A DNA stretch of 64,000 nt from NCBI RefSeq assembly GCF_013386165.1, contig NZ_JACAOS010000021.1, forward strand, positions 248,768 to 312,767, given 5' to 3'. This stretch comes from Pseudomonas gingeri. GTDB lineage: Bacteria; Pseudomonadota; Gammaproteobacteria; Pseudomonadales; Pseudomonadaceae. Under the pieces are notes generated by a model. It was not told the DNA's origin and ran no database searches. It worked only from the letters and a program-made list of their open reading frames with translations. A program made the position numbers and the translations under genes. Of this stretch, positions 17,150 to 25,970 are shown piece after piece. Position 1 is the stretch's first letter, and each line of letters begins with the position of its first letter.

Positions 17150-19240
17150 CTACAGGAAGGGCGCCAGGCACAGGTCGATCAGCTTGATGCCGATAAAGGG
17201 CGCAATCAGCCCGCCGACGCCGTAGACCAGCAAGTTGCGATAAAACATCGTTTCCGCGCTCTTGGGCATGAAGTTGACCCCGCGCAGGGCCAGGGGAATC
17301 AGCGCGGGAATAATCAGGGCGTTGAAGATCAGCGCCGAGAGAATCGCGCTTTGCGGCGTGGCCAGGTGCATCAGGTTCAAGGCCGCCAGGCCCGGCAGGG
17401 CGACCATGAACAGCGCTGGCAGAATGGCAAAGTACTTGGCCACGTCGTTGGCGATGGAAAAGGTCGTCAGGGCACCGCGGGTGATCAACATGCGCTTGCC
17501 GATGGTGACCAGGTCCAGCAGCTTGGTCGGGTCGGAATCCAGGTCGATGATATTGGCCGCTTCCTTGGCCGGCATGGTCCCGGTGTACATGGCCAGGCCG
17601 ACGTCCGCCTGGGCCAGGGCCGGGGCGTCGTTGGTGCCGTCGCCGGTCATGGCCACCAGGTGTCCGGCCGCCTGTTCGCTGCGGATCAGCCTGAGCTTGT
17701 CTTCCGGGGTGGCCTGGGAGACGAAATCGTCGAGCCCGGCCTGGGCGGCGATCACGCTGGCGGTGGTCGGGTTGTCGCCGGTGACCATCACCGTGCGAAT
17801 GCCCATGGCGCGCAACTGCGCGGCCCGTTCGCGGATCCCCGGCTTGAGCACGTCGGACAGGTTGATGATACCCAGGATCCGTCCGTCGATGGCCACCGCC
17901 AGGGGCGTCGCGCCTTGCTTGCTGACGCCTTGGGCGATGCGCTCGAGGTCGGCGGGAACCTCGCTGCCGTAGCTGTCCTTGACGTAGCTGACCAGGGAAT
18001 TCACCGCCCCCTTGCGCACCACGCGGCCGTCGGCGAGGTCCGAACCGCTCATGCGGGTCTGCGCCGAGAAGTCCATGCCCACGGCTTCTTCCAGTCGGTT
18101 TTCTTCATGGATACCCAGGGATTTGGCATAGGCGCTGGTGGACTTGCCTTCCGGGGTGCTGTCGAACAGCGAGGCGAGGTAGGCCGCCTGTTGCAACTCC
18201 TGGCGCGTGACACCCTTGACCGGCAGGAACTCGGTGGCCTGGCGGTTGCCGATGGTGATGGTGCCGGTCTTGTCCAACAGCAGGGTGTTGACGTCGCCGG
18301 CGGCTTCCACGGCCTTGCCGGACATCGCCAGCATATTGAAGCGCAGCGTGCGGTCGATACCGGCAATACCGATGGCCGAGAGCAGGGCGCCGATGGTGGT
18401 GGGGATCAGCGCGACGATCAGCGCCACCAGGTCGGCGACGTTGATCTGCGCGTTGAGGTAACTCGCCACCGGGGCAATGGCGGTGACCACGATGACGAAG
18501 ATCAGCGTCAGCACCGAGAGCAGCACGGTGAGGGCGATTTCGTTCGGGGTCTTTTGCCGTTTGGCGCCTTCCACCAGGCTGATCATGCGGTCGAGAAAGG
18601 TGTTGCCCGGCGAGGCGGTGACCAGGATCACCAGCGAGTCGGAGATCACCTTGGTGCCCCCGGTGACCGTGGAGTTGACGTCCGAGCCGGATTCCTTGAT
18701 CACCGGCGCGGATTCACCGGTGATCATCGACTCGTCGACATAGGCGGCGCCTTCCACCACCTCGCCGTCCATGGGAATCAGTTCACCGCGGTTGACCTTG
18801 ATCAGGTCGTCCTTGCGCAGCGCCGCGGCGGACACCACTTCCAGGCGACCATCGGCGAGCAGCCGGGTGGCATTGAGCTGCGTGGTGGTCTGGCGCAACG
18901 AGGCGGCCTTGGCTTTGCCACGGCCTTCGGCCATGGCCTCGGCGAGGTTGGCGAACCACACGGTGATGAACAGGATGAAGGTCACCACGCCGTTGTACAG
19001 CGAGGTGGCATTCGATGGGCCGAACAACTGTGGGTTGATCGTCAGTGCGGCGGTCACCAGGGTGCCGATCCAGACCACGAACATGACCGGGTTCTTGATC
19101 TGCACCCGTGGGTCGAACTTTTTCAGTGGCTCGACCAGGATCAGCCGCAGACGCTCCTGCCGGTTGTCCGTGCGTGGCGCCTTGCGGGCCGCCACAGGGG
19201 GCGACAGCGGAGCCAGTGGCAATACTTTTTCAACTTTCAT
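17150..19240 (-). CDS. kdpB: K+-transporting ATPase subunit B (P-type ATPase)
   Basis: A 696-aa catalytic subunit. The phosphorylation motif DKTGT is at D323, the actuator motif TGES at 174-177, the nucleotide-binding and hinge motifs MVTGDNPTTA and MTGDGTNDAPAL are complete, and about seven membrane helices are visible. It hydrolyses ATP to drive K+ uptake through KdpA. RBS GGAGACTGAG; 16 bases after kdpA. Confidence 0.98.
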   Translation of the reverse strand: MKVEKVLPLAPLSPPVAARKAPRTDNRQERLRLILVEPLKKFDPRVQIKNPVMFVVWIGTLVTAALTINPQLFGPSNATSLYNGVVTFILFITVWFANLAEAMAEGRGKAKAASLRQTTTQLNATRLLADGRLEVVSAAALRKDDLIKVNRGELIPMDGEVVEGAAYVDESMITGESAPVIKESGSDVNSTVTGGTKVISDSLVILVTASPGNTFLDRMISLVEGAKRQKTPNEIALTVLLSVLTLIFVIVVTAIAPVASYLNAQINVADLVALIVALIPTTIGALLSAIGIAGIDRTLRFNMLAMSGKAVEAAGDVNTLLLDKTGTITIGNRQATEFLPVKGVTRQELQQAAYLASLFDSTPEGKSTSAYAKSLGIHEENRLEEAVGMDFSAQTRMSGSDLADGRVVRKGAVNSLVSYVKDSYGSEVPADLERIAQGVSKQGATPLAVAIDGRILGIINLSDVLKPGIRERAAQLRAMGIRTVMVTGDNPTTASVIAAQAGLDDFVSQATPEDKLRLIRSEQAAGHLVAMTGDGTNDAPALAQADVGLAMYTGTMPAKEAANIIDLDSDPTKLLDLVTIGKRMLITRGALTTFSIANDVAKYFAILPALFMVALPGLAALNLMHLATPQSAILSALIFNALIIPALIPLALRGVNFMPKSAETMFYRNLLVYGVGGLIAPFIGIKLIDLCLAPFL

Positions 19241-19256
19241 CTCAGTCTCCTCACCC

Positions 19257-20984
19257 TTAGAACAGCAAGTGCTTGTTCATGGCGAAAAACTCGGCGATCG
19301 GTCCCAGGACCAGCGCCGGCAGGAAGGTCAGTGCGCCGACGATCACGATCGTCGCCAGCCACCAGATGCCGAACATCGGGGTATCGGTACGCAGGGTGCC
19401 TATGTTGGGCTGCAGGGTCGGCTTGGCCGCCAGGGAGCCGGCGACCGCCATCAGGAAGATGATCGAGGGATAACGACCGACCATGATCACGCAGGCGATG
19501 GCGACGTTGTACCAGGGCGTATTGGCGTTCAGGCCGCCAAAGGCCGAGCCGTTGTTGGCGGCGGCGGAGGTAAAGGCATAGAGCACTTCCGAATAGCCAT
19601 GCATCCCGGCATTGCCCAGCGCGGCCACGCCGTAGGGCATCACCATCGACCAGGCCGAGGGGGCGAGGATCACCAGGGGGTGAATCAGCATGGCCAGGGA
19701 GACCAGGATGATTTCGCGTTTCTCGATCTTCTTGCCGAGAAACTCCGGAGTGCGCCCGACCATCAGGCCGGCGACGAAGATGCCGATCAGGCCGTAGATC
19801 AGGAAGTTGAGAAAGCCCACGCCCTTACCGCCGAAGACGCATTGCAGCATCATCTGCACCAGGGTCGAGAGACCGCCCAGGGGGGTGAAACTGTCGTGCA
19901 TCGAGTTGATCGAGCCGGTGGTGAACGCCGTGGTGTAGGCGGCGTACAGTCCGCTCGCGGCGATGCCGAAACGCACTTCCTTGCCTTCCATATTGCCGCC
20001 GGCCTGCAGGGCGCTGGCGTGGGAGTCGATCCCCAACTGGCTGAGCAGCGGTGTGCCGGCCTGTTCCGGAATCACGCAGAGCAGCAGGAAACCCACCAGC
20101 ATCAAGGCCATGACGGCATAGATCACCGCGCTCTGACGATGGTTCTTGATCATGTGGCCGAACATCACCACCAGGGCAGCGGGCAGGCTGGCCATCAGCA
20201 GGAGCAGCACGAAGTTGGTCAGGGCGCTGGGGTTCTGGAACGGGTGCGCGGCGTTGACGTTGAAGAAGCCGCCGCCGTTGGTCCCCAGGTTCTCAATCGC
20301 TTCCTGTGCGGCGACCGGGCCCAGGGTCAGGGTCTGATGGCCACCTTGCAGGGTGTCGGTCACCAGGCTGGCATCCAGGGTCTGGGGCACGCCTTGCCAG
20401 ATCAGGAACAGACTCAGCACCAGCACCACGGGCAGCAGCACCCGGGTGATGAAGCGGATCAGGTCACGGTAGAAGTTGCCGAGATTGGCGCCGCCGTCAG
20501 TCACCAGCAAGGCACGAATAAAGGCGATCGCCACCACGAAGCCGGTCGCCGCCGAGGTGAACATCGGAAAGGTGATGGCCGCCATCTGGCTGAAGTTGGA
20601 CAAGCTGCTTTCGCCGCCGTAGCTCTGCCAGTTGGTGTTGGTGACGAAGCTGATGGCGGTGTTGAACGCCTGCATCGGCTCCATGCCGGCGAAGTGCTGC
20701 GGGTTGAGGGGCAGGACATTCTGGAAGATCAGCACCAGATAGATGAGCAGGGCCATCACCAGGTTGGTCGCCAGCATGTGCAACGTGTAGCTTTTCCAGT
20801 TCATCGCCTGGCTGCAGGCCTGTTTGCCGATCAGCCGGTAGAGCAGGTTGTCCAGCGGATCGATCAGCCGGTCGAGCACGGTTCTCTGATCAGTCACCAC
20901 CCTGGCCAGATAACGTCCCGCCACCAGGCTCAGTGCCAGGGTGGCGATCAATGTAATGATGATTTGTAGCCAGAGGTGTGACAT
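19257..20984 (-). CDS. kdpA: K+-transporting ATPase subunit A (channel-like)
   Basis: A 575-aa polytopic inner-membrane protein related to K+ channels and transporters, with several selectivity-filter-like loops (TNTNWQSYGGESS, GTNGGGFFNVN, GSINSMHDS, NNGSAFGGLNAN). It forms the high-affinity K+ path of the Kdp pump. Length matches the family. RBS GGAGTTAATGC. Confidence 0.98.
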   Translation of the reverse strand: MSHLWLQIIITLIATLALSLVAGRYLARVVTDQRTVLDRLIDPLDNLLYRLIGKQACSQAMNWKSYTLHMLATNLVMALLIYLVLIFQNVLPLNPQHFAGMEPMQAFNTAISFVTNTNWQSYGGESSLSNFSQMAAITFPMFTSAATGFVVAIAFIRALLVTDGGANLGNFYRDLIRFITRVLLPVVLVLSLFLIWQGVPQTLDASLVTDTLQGGHQTLTLGPVAAQEAIENLGTNGGGFFNVNAAHPFQNPSALTNFVLLLLMASLPAALVVMFGHMIKNHRQSAVIYAVMALMLVGFLLLCVIPEQAGTPLLSQLGIDSHASALQAGGNMEGKEVRFGIAASGLYAAYTTAFTTGSINSMHDSFTPLGGLSTLVQMMLQCVFGGKGVGFLNFLIYGLIGIFVAGLMVGRTPEFLGKKIEKREIILVSLAMLIHPLVILAPSAWSMVMPYGVAALGNAGMHGYSEVLYAFTSAAANNGSAFGGLNANTPWYNVAIACVIMVGRYPSIIFLMAVAGSLAAKPTLQPNIGTLRTDTPMFGIWWLATIVIVGALTFLPALVLGPIAEFFAMNKHLLF

Positions 20985-21044
20985 TGCATTAACTCCTGAA
21001 TCAGCGGACTGTTCTGGCGTGCGCTATTAAACAGAAACAGGCAA

Positions 21045-21128
21045 TCAGAACTTCTCCGGGTTGATAACGGCGTAGAACAGATAGATCACTACGCCGACCA
21101 CCAGCGCCAGTAACAGATCAATGGCCAT
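21045..21128 (-). CDS. kdpF: KdpF, small K+-ATPase subunit
   Basis: A 27-aa peptide, MAIDLLLALVVGVVIYLFYA followed by VINPEKF: one hydrophobic span and the PEKF tail typical of KdpF. RBS AAGGA lies about 12 bases upstream. It sits 60 bases before kdpA, where kdpF always occurs. Confidence 0.85.
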   Translation of the reverse strand: MAIDLLLALVVGVVIYLFYAVINPEKF

Positions 21129-21215
21129 GTCGAGTATTCCTTCTTGTCGTACTTGAGTGGGGCCGCGGGCCAAGAGCGTCTGCAGCGTTGTTTTAAATCG
21201 TTCGGTGAGCCGCTT

Positions 21216-21368
21216 TCAGGAACCGTTGCGGCTGTGCCGGTTTGGCAGCGCGGGCTTGATATCCGGGGCTTTCGAGGGCGTGATAACGTTGTCGGCAAAG
21301 TAGACGACCAGCCCGCACAACAGATAGAAGCCGATGATCGCTGCAAACAGGAGGGCGCTGAGTAACAT
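21216..21368 (-). CDS. 50-aa membrane peptide upstream of kdpF
   Basis: An ATG at 21368 opens a 50-codon frame: a hydrophobic span MLLSALLFAAIIGFYLLCGL plus VVYFA, then a polar tail ending NRHSRNGS. A GAGGA sequence lies about 9 bases upstream. It is on the Kdp strand, 87 bases before kdpF, and would be the first product of the Kdp transcript. The plan resembles KdpF but is longer. Function unknown; perhaps an accessory or regulatory peptide of the pump. Confidence 0.6.
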   Translation of the reverse strand: MLLSALLFAAIIGFYLLCGLVVYFADNVITPSKAPDIKPALPNRHSRNGS

Positions 21369-21735
21369 GATGTCAGTCCTCGATACCTGTGGTGTTAGTG
21401 TGCACTTTCAATCGGTCTGGCCGATCTCGGTGGGTACAGTTTCAGTATAAGTAGGGGATGATCATGGCCCGATAAGGCCTGCGTCTTTTTAGGGTTTGTC
21501 GCTATCAATTTTCCGTAAAAAAACTTGGCGAATTGATGCTTGGGGTCCTAACTGACTCTCAGGCGATAAAGCATTTTTGGTGGGGCGCGGTCATGCTCGG
21601 GTTGGAGCGGTTGGCACATCGAATTATACAAAATATAAAAAATAGACAGATTGTATATATTTTCGTATTCTCGGCCCAAGGCCTGCTGCCCCTGACGCAA
21701 AGGCCATGACTTGAATCGAGCTGGGGAAAAATCGC
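21369..21735. other. 367-base divergent intergenic region (kdp / aminotransferase)
   Basis: No gene seen. The left part should hold the kdp promoter; I cannot point to a KdpE site with confidence. The right part is strongly AT-rich (21620-21665), unlike the surrounding DNA, and includes an inverted repeat described separately. Confidence 0.6.
21625..21657. promoter_or_regulatory. inverted repeat TATACAA-N19-TTGTATA before the aminotransferase gene
   Basis: Perfect 7-bp arms in an AT-rich island 79 bases upstream of the aminotransferase start. The half-site spacing is consistent with a dimeric regulator touching successive turns. The YheO/DauR-like regulator encoded two genes downstream is a candidate. 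Confidence 0.45.
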
Positions 21736-22872
21736 ATGGCCACACTTCCTGATTTCCGACTGGAAACCTACTTTTCCAAGTGGGAGTTCTCTGCGCGTTA
21801 CCACATGACCGCGTCCGATGCGCAAAGCATGACCATCCAGGAGCTGCTGGCGTTGGCCGATGTGGCGGACCGTGAAGCCTTCGAGACCTTGTCCCTGGGC
21901 TACACCCAGACATTCGGTGCGCCCGAGTTGCTGGAAGTGATCGCCTCGACCTACGAGCGCCAGACCCCGGCCGATCTGCTCTGCTTCGCCGGGGCCGAGG
22001 AAGGGCTCTACGTGGCCATGCATGCGCTGTTGAACAAGGGCGACCATGCCATTGTGGTGACGCCCAACTACCAGTCCTCGGAAACCATCCCCTTGAGTCT
22101 CTGCGAGGTGACGGGCGTGGCCCTGGACCCGGAGCAGGACTGGACGCTGGACATCGATGCGGTGGCGGCGGCGATCCGTCCGAATACCCGACTGATCTCC
22201 ATCAACTTCCCCCATAACCCCACCGGCAAGATCCTCGAACGCGAGCGTTTCGATGCCCTGGTCAACCTGTGCCGCCAGCACGGGATCTACCTGTTCAGCG
22301 ATGAAGCCTATCGTTTGTTGGGGCTGGGCGAGGGCGGGCAACTGCCGGCGGTGGCCGATGTCTACGAGCGCGGCCTGTCGCTGGCGGTGATGTCCAAACC
22401 CTATGGTTTGCCGGGACTGCGAATCGGCTGGATCGCCTGTCAGGACCGCGAAGTGCTGTCGCGCATGGAGCGCATGAAACATTACCTGTCGATCTGTAAC
22501 TCCGGCCCCAGTGAAGTGCTGGCGCGGATTGCCCTCAAGGCTCGGGAGCCGATCCTGGAAAGGATTCACCAATTGATGCGCCACAACCTCAAGCTGCTGG
22601 ACGGGTTCTTCCGTGAGTTCGAGGGGCTGTTCGAATGGTATCGCCCTGACGGTGGCTGCATTGCCTACCCGCGTTACCTGGGGGCCGAAGGGGTCGAGCG
22701 TTTCGCCAGCGACCTGGTGGAGAGCACCGGCGTGCTGTTATTGCCGTCGAGCATCTATGAGTCGGCGCTGGGGCCGGTGCCCCAAGATCGCTTTCGCATC
22801 GGCTATGGCCGGGCGCACATGGAGGAGGGGCTGGAGGTGTTTGCCAACTACTTGCGCGGTCGTCGCCCATGA
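21736..22872 (+). CDS. PLP-dependent aminotransferase, class I/II fold
   Basis: A 378-aa fold-type I enzyme. Substrate and PLP contacts include NFPHNPTGKI, SDEAYRLLGLG and the Schiff-base lysine K221 in VMSKPYGLPGLRIGW. The C-terminal arginine region RIGYGRAHMEEGL binds the carboxylate. Stop and start overlap (ATGA) with the next gene, a DauB-like dehydrogenase, so the two probably act on the same amino acid. Substrate unknown; arginine-like amino acids are suggested by the neighbours. Confidence 0.88.
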   Translation: MATLPDFRLETYFSKWEFSARYHMTASDAQSMTIQELLALADVADREAFETLSLGYTQTFGAPELLEVIASTYERQTPADLLCFAGAEEGLYVAMHALLNKGDHAIVVTPNYQSSETIPLSLCEVTGVALDPEQDWTLDIDAVAAAIRPNTRLISINFPHNPTGKILERERFDALVNLCRQHGIYLFSDEAYRLLGLGEGGQLPAVADVYERGLSLAVMSKPYGLPGLRIGWIACQDREVLSRMERMKHYLSICNSGPSEVLARIALKAREPILERIHQLMRHNLKLLDGFFREFEGLFEWYRPDGGCIAYPRYLGAEGVERFASDLVESTGVLLLPSSIYESALGPVPQDRFRIGYGRAHMEEGLEVFANYLRGRRP

Positions 22873-23840
22873 GCCCGATTGTGCTGCCGGTCCACGGCCT
22901 CGGGGAGTTGCGCGACGTACTGCGGCGCAAGGACATGCTGCGGGTAGTCCGTGAGGCCTTTATCCGTCATGCCGAGGGTGAGGTCGTCGCACCCCGTGGC
23001 GGTGAGTTGCTGTTCCAGGATCCGCCGGGAGACTGTCATATCAAGTTCGGCCATTTTCGCGGTGGCCAGGTGTTTGTGGTCAAGGTGGCCATGGGTTTCT
23101 ATGAAAACGCGGGCAAGGGCCTGGAGACCAATAACGGCTTGATGCTGGTCTTCGATGCCCGGACCGGGGCGACGCTGGCCGTGCTCAATGACGAGGGCTG
23201 GCTGACCAGTTGGCGGACCGCTGCCGCCGGGGCGCTGGCGGCCAAGGCCGGTGCTCCGTCGCGGGTCTCGGCGCTGGGGATTGTCGGCAGCGGCCATCAG
23301 GCCGAGCACCAGGCCCGTTGGAGCGCCGAGATGCTTGGCGTTGATCGGGTATTCATCTGGGGACGTAGCCCGGACAAGGCCGCGCGGCTGGCGGCCAGTC
23401 TCAGCCATCAGGGCTTGATCGCCGAGGCGGTGTCGAGCGTGGAGCAGTTGTTCGAGCAGTGCAACGTGGTGATCACTTGCACGCCTTCGACTGCCGCGTT
23501 GGTCCCGGCTTCGGCGGTACGTCCCGGCACCCATATCGTGGCGCTGGGGGCCGACAGCCTCGGCAAGCAGGAACTGGACCCGGCGATCCTGGCGCGAGCC
23601 CGGGTGATCATGACCGATGATCGGCATCAGTGCGCCGAGCGTGGCGAGTTGGCCCATGCCCTGGCGGCGGGGTTGGTCGTTGCCGGGGTCGATGTCTCGC
23701 TGGGCCAGGTGCTGGCGGGCAAGGCCCGGGGGCGTTTCAGTGATGAGGACGTGACCGTGGCCGACCTGACGGGACTGGCGGCCCATGACATTGCCATTGC
23801 CAGCTTGGCAATCGAGTCGTTGCGCAAGGCGGATCGCTAG
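22869..23840 (+). CDS. ornithine cyclodeaminase/mu-crystallin family protein (DauB-like)
   Basis: A 323-aa protein with a Rossmann NAD(P) site GIVGSGHQAEHQ and the family's substrate-binding stretch VFVVKVAMGFYENAGKGLETNNG. The family includes ornithine cyclodeaminase, alanine dehydrogenases and DauB, the NAD(P)H-dependent arginine dehydrogenase that works with a D-arginine dehydrogenase in Pseudomonas. The downstream regulator is of the DauR type, so an imino-acid reductase or arginine-related role is the best guess. No dauA-like flavoenzyme is adjacent; an aminotransferase takes its place. Confidence 0.85.
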   Translation: MSPIVLPVHGLGELRDVLRRKDMLRVVREAFIRHAEGEVVAPRGGELLFQDPPGDCHIKFGHFRGGQVFVVKVAMGFYENAGKGLETNNGLMLVFDARTGATLAVLNDEGWLTSWRTAAAGALAAKAGAPSRVSALGIVGSGHQAEHQARWSAEMLGVDRVFIWGRSPDKAARLAASLSHQGLIAEAVSSVEQLFEQCNVVITCTPSTAALVPASAVRPGTHIVALGADSLGKQELDPAILARARVIMTDDRHQCAERGELAHALAAGLVVAGVDVSLGQVLAGKARGRFSDEDVTVADLTGLAAHDIAIASLAIESLRKADR

Positions 23841-23846
23841 GCACCT

Positions 23847-23946
23847 TGTAGGAGCGAGCTTGCTCGCGATGGGCTCAAGAGCGCCGCGTTTATCAGCTGA
23901 ATGCGCATCATCGTTAACGACCATCGCGAGCAAGCTCGCTCCTGCA
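23847..23946. repeat. REPIN
   Basis: TGTAGGAGCGAGCTTGCTCG at the left and its inverted copy CGAGCAAGCTCGCTCCTGCA at the right, separated by about 55 bases. Same GCGAGC-type arms as the element at 2702. It lies between the dehydrogenase and regulator genes. Confidence 0.85.
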
Positions 23947-23980
23947 AAGGGCATTGCGTACAATTCCGACTTGATTTTCA

Positions 23981-24622
23981 ATGGATCGGCACCCCTCCAT
24001 GGTCGATATCGCCTTTATGAACGCCGCTGCCGATGGCTTTGCGGCCCTGCTGTTTCCCGACCTCGAAGCGGTGGTCCACGATGTCCGCAGCGGACGGATC
24101 AGCCATATCGCCAACAGTTTCTCCCGGCGCAAGGTCGGCGATCCCTCGTTGCTCGACGACCTCGCTGAACTGGAGCAGGGCGCGGATGTTATCGGCCCCT
24201 ATGAAAAAAACGGCGCAAACAACCGCCAATTACGCTCGATCAGCCTCGCCGCCCGTGCTGACAGCGGCGAGATCATTGCCCTGCTGTGCCTGAATTTCGA
24301 TGTCACGGCCCTGTCCCAGGTGCAGAAGCTGCTCAGCGGCTTTGCCGTCGGCAACCCGCCGCAGGCGCGTCCGCAGGCCCTGTTCAATGCCGACTGGCGG
24401 GAAAAGCTCAACGATATCGTCGAGGCGGTCTCGGTCCGCCAATGTGTACGTCGCAGCGACTTCGGCCGCGCGGAAATCCGCCTGGCACTGATCGAGGCCA
24501 AGGCCAGCGGGCTGCTGGATATCCGCAATTTCGTCGATTATTTCGGCGAGTACTTCGAGATTTCCCGGGCGACGGTTTACAACTACCTGAAAGCCATCGC
24601 CGCCGACGACGGAAACGGATGA
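23981..24622 (+). CDS. YheO/DauR-like transcriptional regulator (PAS + HTH)
   Basis: A 213-aa protein. Residues 8-125 match the YheO-type PAS domain (LEAVVHDVRSGRISHIANSF, ISLAARADSGEIIALLCLNF). Residues 150-210 hold a C-terminal helix-turn-helix (DYFGEYFEISRATVYNYLKAI). DauR, a family member, represses D-arginine catabolism genes. A start at 23999 is also possible. A REPIN separates it from the two enzyme genes, so it may have its own promoter. Confidence 0.85.
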   Translation: MDRHPSMVDIAFMNAAADGFAALLFPDLEAVVHDVRSGRISHIANSFSRRKVGDPSLLDDLAELEQGADVIGPYEKNGANNRQLRSISLAARADSGEIIALLCLNFDVTALSQVQKLLSGFAVGNPPQARPQALFNADWREKLNDIVEAVSVRQCVRRSDFGRAEIRLALIEAKASGLLDIRNFVDYFGEYFEISRATVYNYLKAIAADDGNG

Positions 24623-24707
24623 TCCGTCGGGCGCATTAATGGCATCATGGCGGACTGTCGAGGCGCACGAGCCTGTGCGCTTATCTTTCGAGCCTGGAGA
24701 TTGATGA

Positions 24708-25961
24708 ATGGCTGTGCAGCAAACCCTCACCGTGATCCCGCCGAACGCGTCCCTGAACGGAAAGGTGACGCCGCCCGGTTCGAAGTCGATCACTAACCGG
24801 GCCTTGTTGCTCGCGGCCCTGGCCAAGGGCACCAGCCGCCTGTCCGGCGCGCTGAAAAGCGATGACACCCGCCACATGTCCACCGCCCTGCGGCAGATGG
24901 GCGTACAGATCGACGAGCCGGACGAGACCACGTTCGTGGTCACCGGCAACGGCAAGCTGCAAGTGCCGGAGCAACCCCTGTTCCTCGGCAATGCCGGCAC
25001 GGCGGTGCGCTTCCTGACCGCAGCGGTGACCACGGTGAATGGCCCTGTGGTGCTGGACGGCGACCACTATATGCGCAAGCGCCCGATCGGCCCGCTGCTC
25101 GAAGCCCTGCAACGTGGCGGCCTCGATGTCGCCAGCGAAACCGGCTGCCCACCCGTGACCGTGAACGGTCGTGGCGGTGTGCAGGCCAGGCGTTTCGAGA
25201 TCGACGGCGGCCTGTCCAGCCAATACGTATCGGCCTTGCTGATGCTGGCGGCCTGCGGCGAGTCGCCGATCGAAGTGGCACTGACCGGCAAGGACATCGG
25301 CGCCCGCGGTTACGTCGACCTGACCATCGCCTGCATGCAGGCCTTCGGGGCCCAGGTCGACGTGCTCGACGAGACCCTCTGGCGTGTCGCGGCCACCGGC
25401 TACCAGGCCTGTGATTACCGGATTGAACCGGATGCTTCGGCGGCCACTTACCTGTGGGCGGCGCAAGCCTTGACCGACGGTCATATCGACCTGGGCGTGG
25501 CCGGTGAAGATTTCACCCAGCCGGATGCCAAGGCGCTGGAGCTGATCCAGCAGTTCCCGCATATGCCGGCGGTGATCAACGGTTCGCAGATGCAGGACGC
25601 GATTCCGACCCTGGCGGTGCTGGCGGCGTTCAATAAGACCCCGGTGCGCTTCGTCGAACTGGCGAACCTGCGGGTCAAGGAATGCGATCGGGTCCAGGCC
25701 CTGTTCGACGGCCTCAACGGCATTCGTCCGGGCCTGGCGAGCGTGGAAGGTGACGACCTGCTGGTGGCCGCCGATCCGGCCCTGGCCGGCACCACGTGCG
25801 ATGCCCTGATCGACACCCACTCCGACCATCGCATTGCCATGTGCTTTGCCCTGGCCGGTTTGAAAGTCGCCGGTATCCGCATTCAGGACCCTGATTGCGT
25901 GGCCAAGACCTACCCGGATTACTGGAAGGCCCTGGCTTCGCTGGGCGTGCAGTACGCCTGA
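24708..25961 (+). CDS. aroA: stand-alone EPSP synthase (3-phosphoshikimate 1-carboxyvinyltransferase)
   Basis: A 417-aa enzyme of the shikimate pathway joining PEP to shikimate-3-phosphate. Landmarks: PGSKSITNRALLLAALAKG at residues 23-41, LFLGNAGTAVRFLTA at 91-105, KRPIGPLLEAL, GGLSSQYVSALLML, NLRVKECDR, and DTHSDHRIAMCFALAGL. In the PEP-binding loop the residue equivalent to Pro101 of the E. coli enzyme is Phe102. Many Pseudomonas encode their housekeeping EPSP synthase as a fusion with prephenate dehydrogenase, so this free-standing, E. coli/plant-like enzyme may be a second copy. RBS GGAG at 24696. Confidence 0.93.
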   Translation: MAVQQTLTVIPPNASLNGKVTPPGSKSITNRALLLAALAKGTSRLSGALKSDDTRHMSTALRQMGVQIDEPDETTFVVTGNGKLQVPEQPLFLGNAGTAVRFLTAAVTTVNGPVVLDGDHYMRKRPIGPLLEALQRGGLDVASETGCPPVTVNGRGGVQARRFEIDGGLSSQYVSALLMLAACGESPIEVALTGKDIGARGYVDLTIACMQAFGAQVDVLDETLWRVAATGYQACDYRIEPDASAATYLWAAQALTDGHIDLGVAGEDFTQPDAKALELIQQFPHMPAVINGSQMQDAIPTLAVLAAFNKTPVRFVELANLRVKECDRVQALFDGLNGIRPGLASVEGDDLLVAADPALAGTTCDALIDTHSDHRIAMCFALAGLKVAGIRIQDPDCVAKTYPDYWKALASLGVQYA

Positions 25962-25970
25962 CCGATTCGA

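Noticed and set aside
17351..20969. Two 700-codon + strand frames over kdpB and kdpA
   Set aside because: Shadows of the kdp genes; low-complexity His/Gln/Gly-rich translation typical of the reverse strand.
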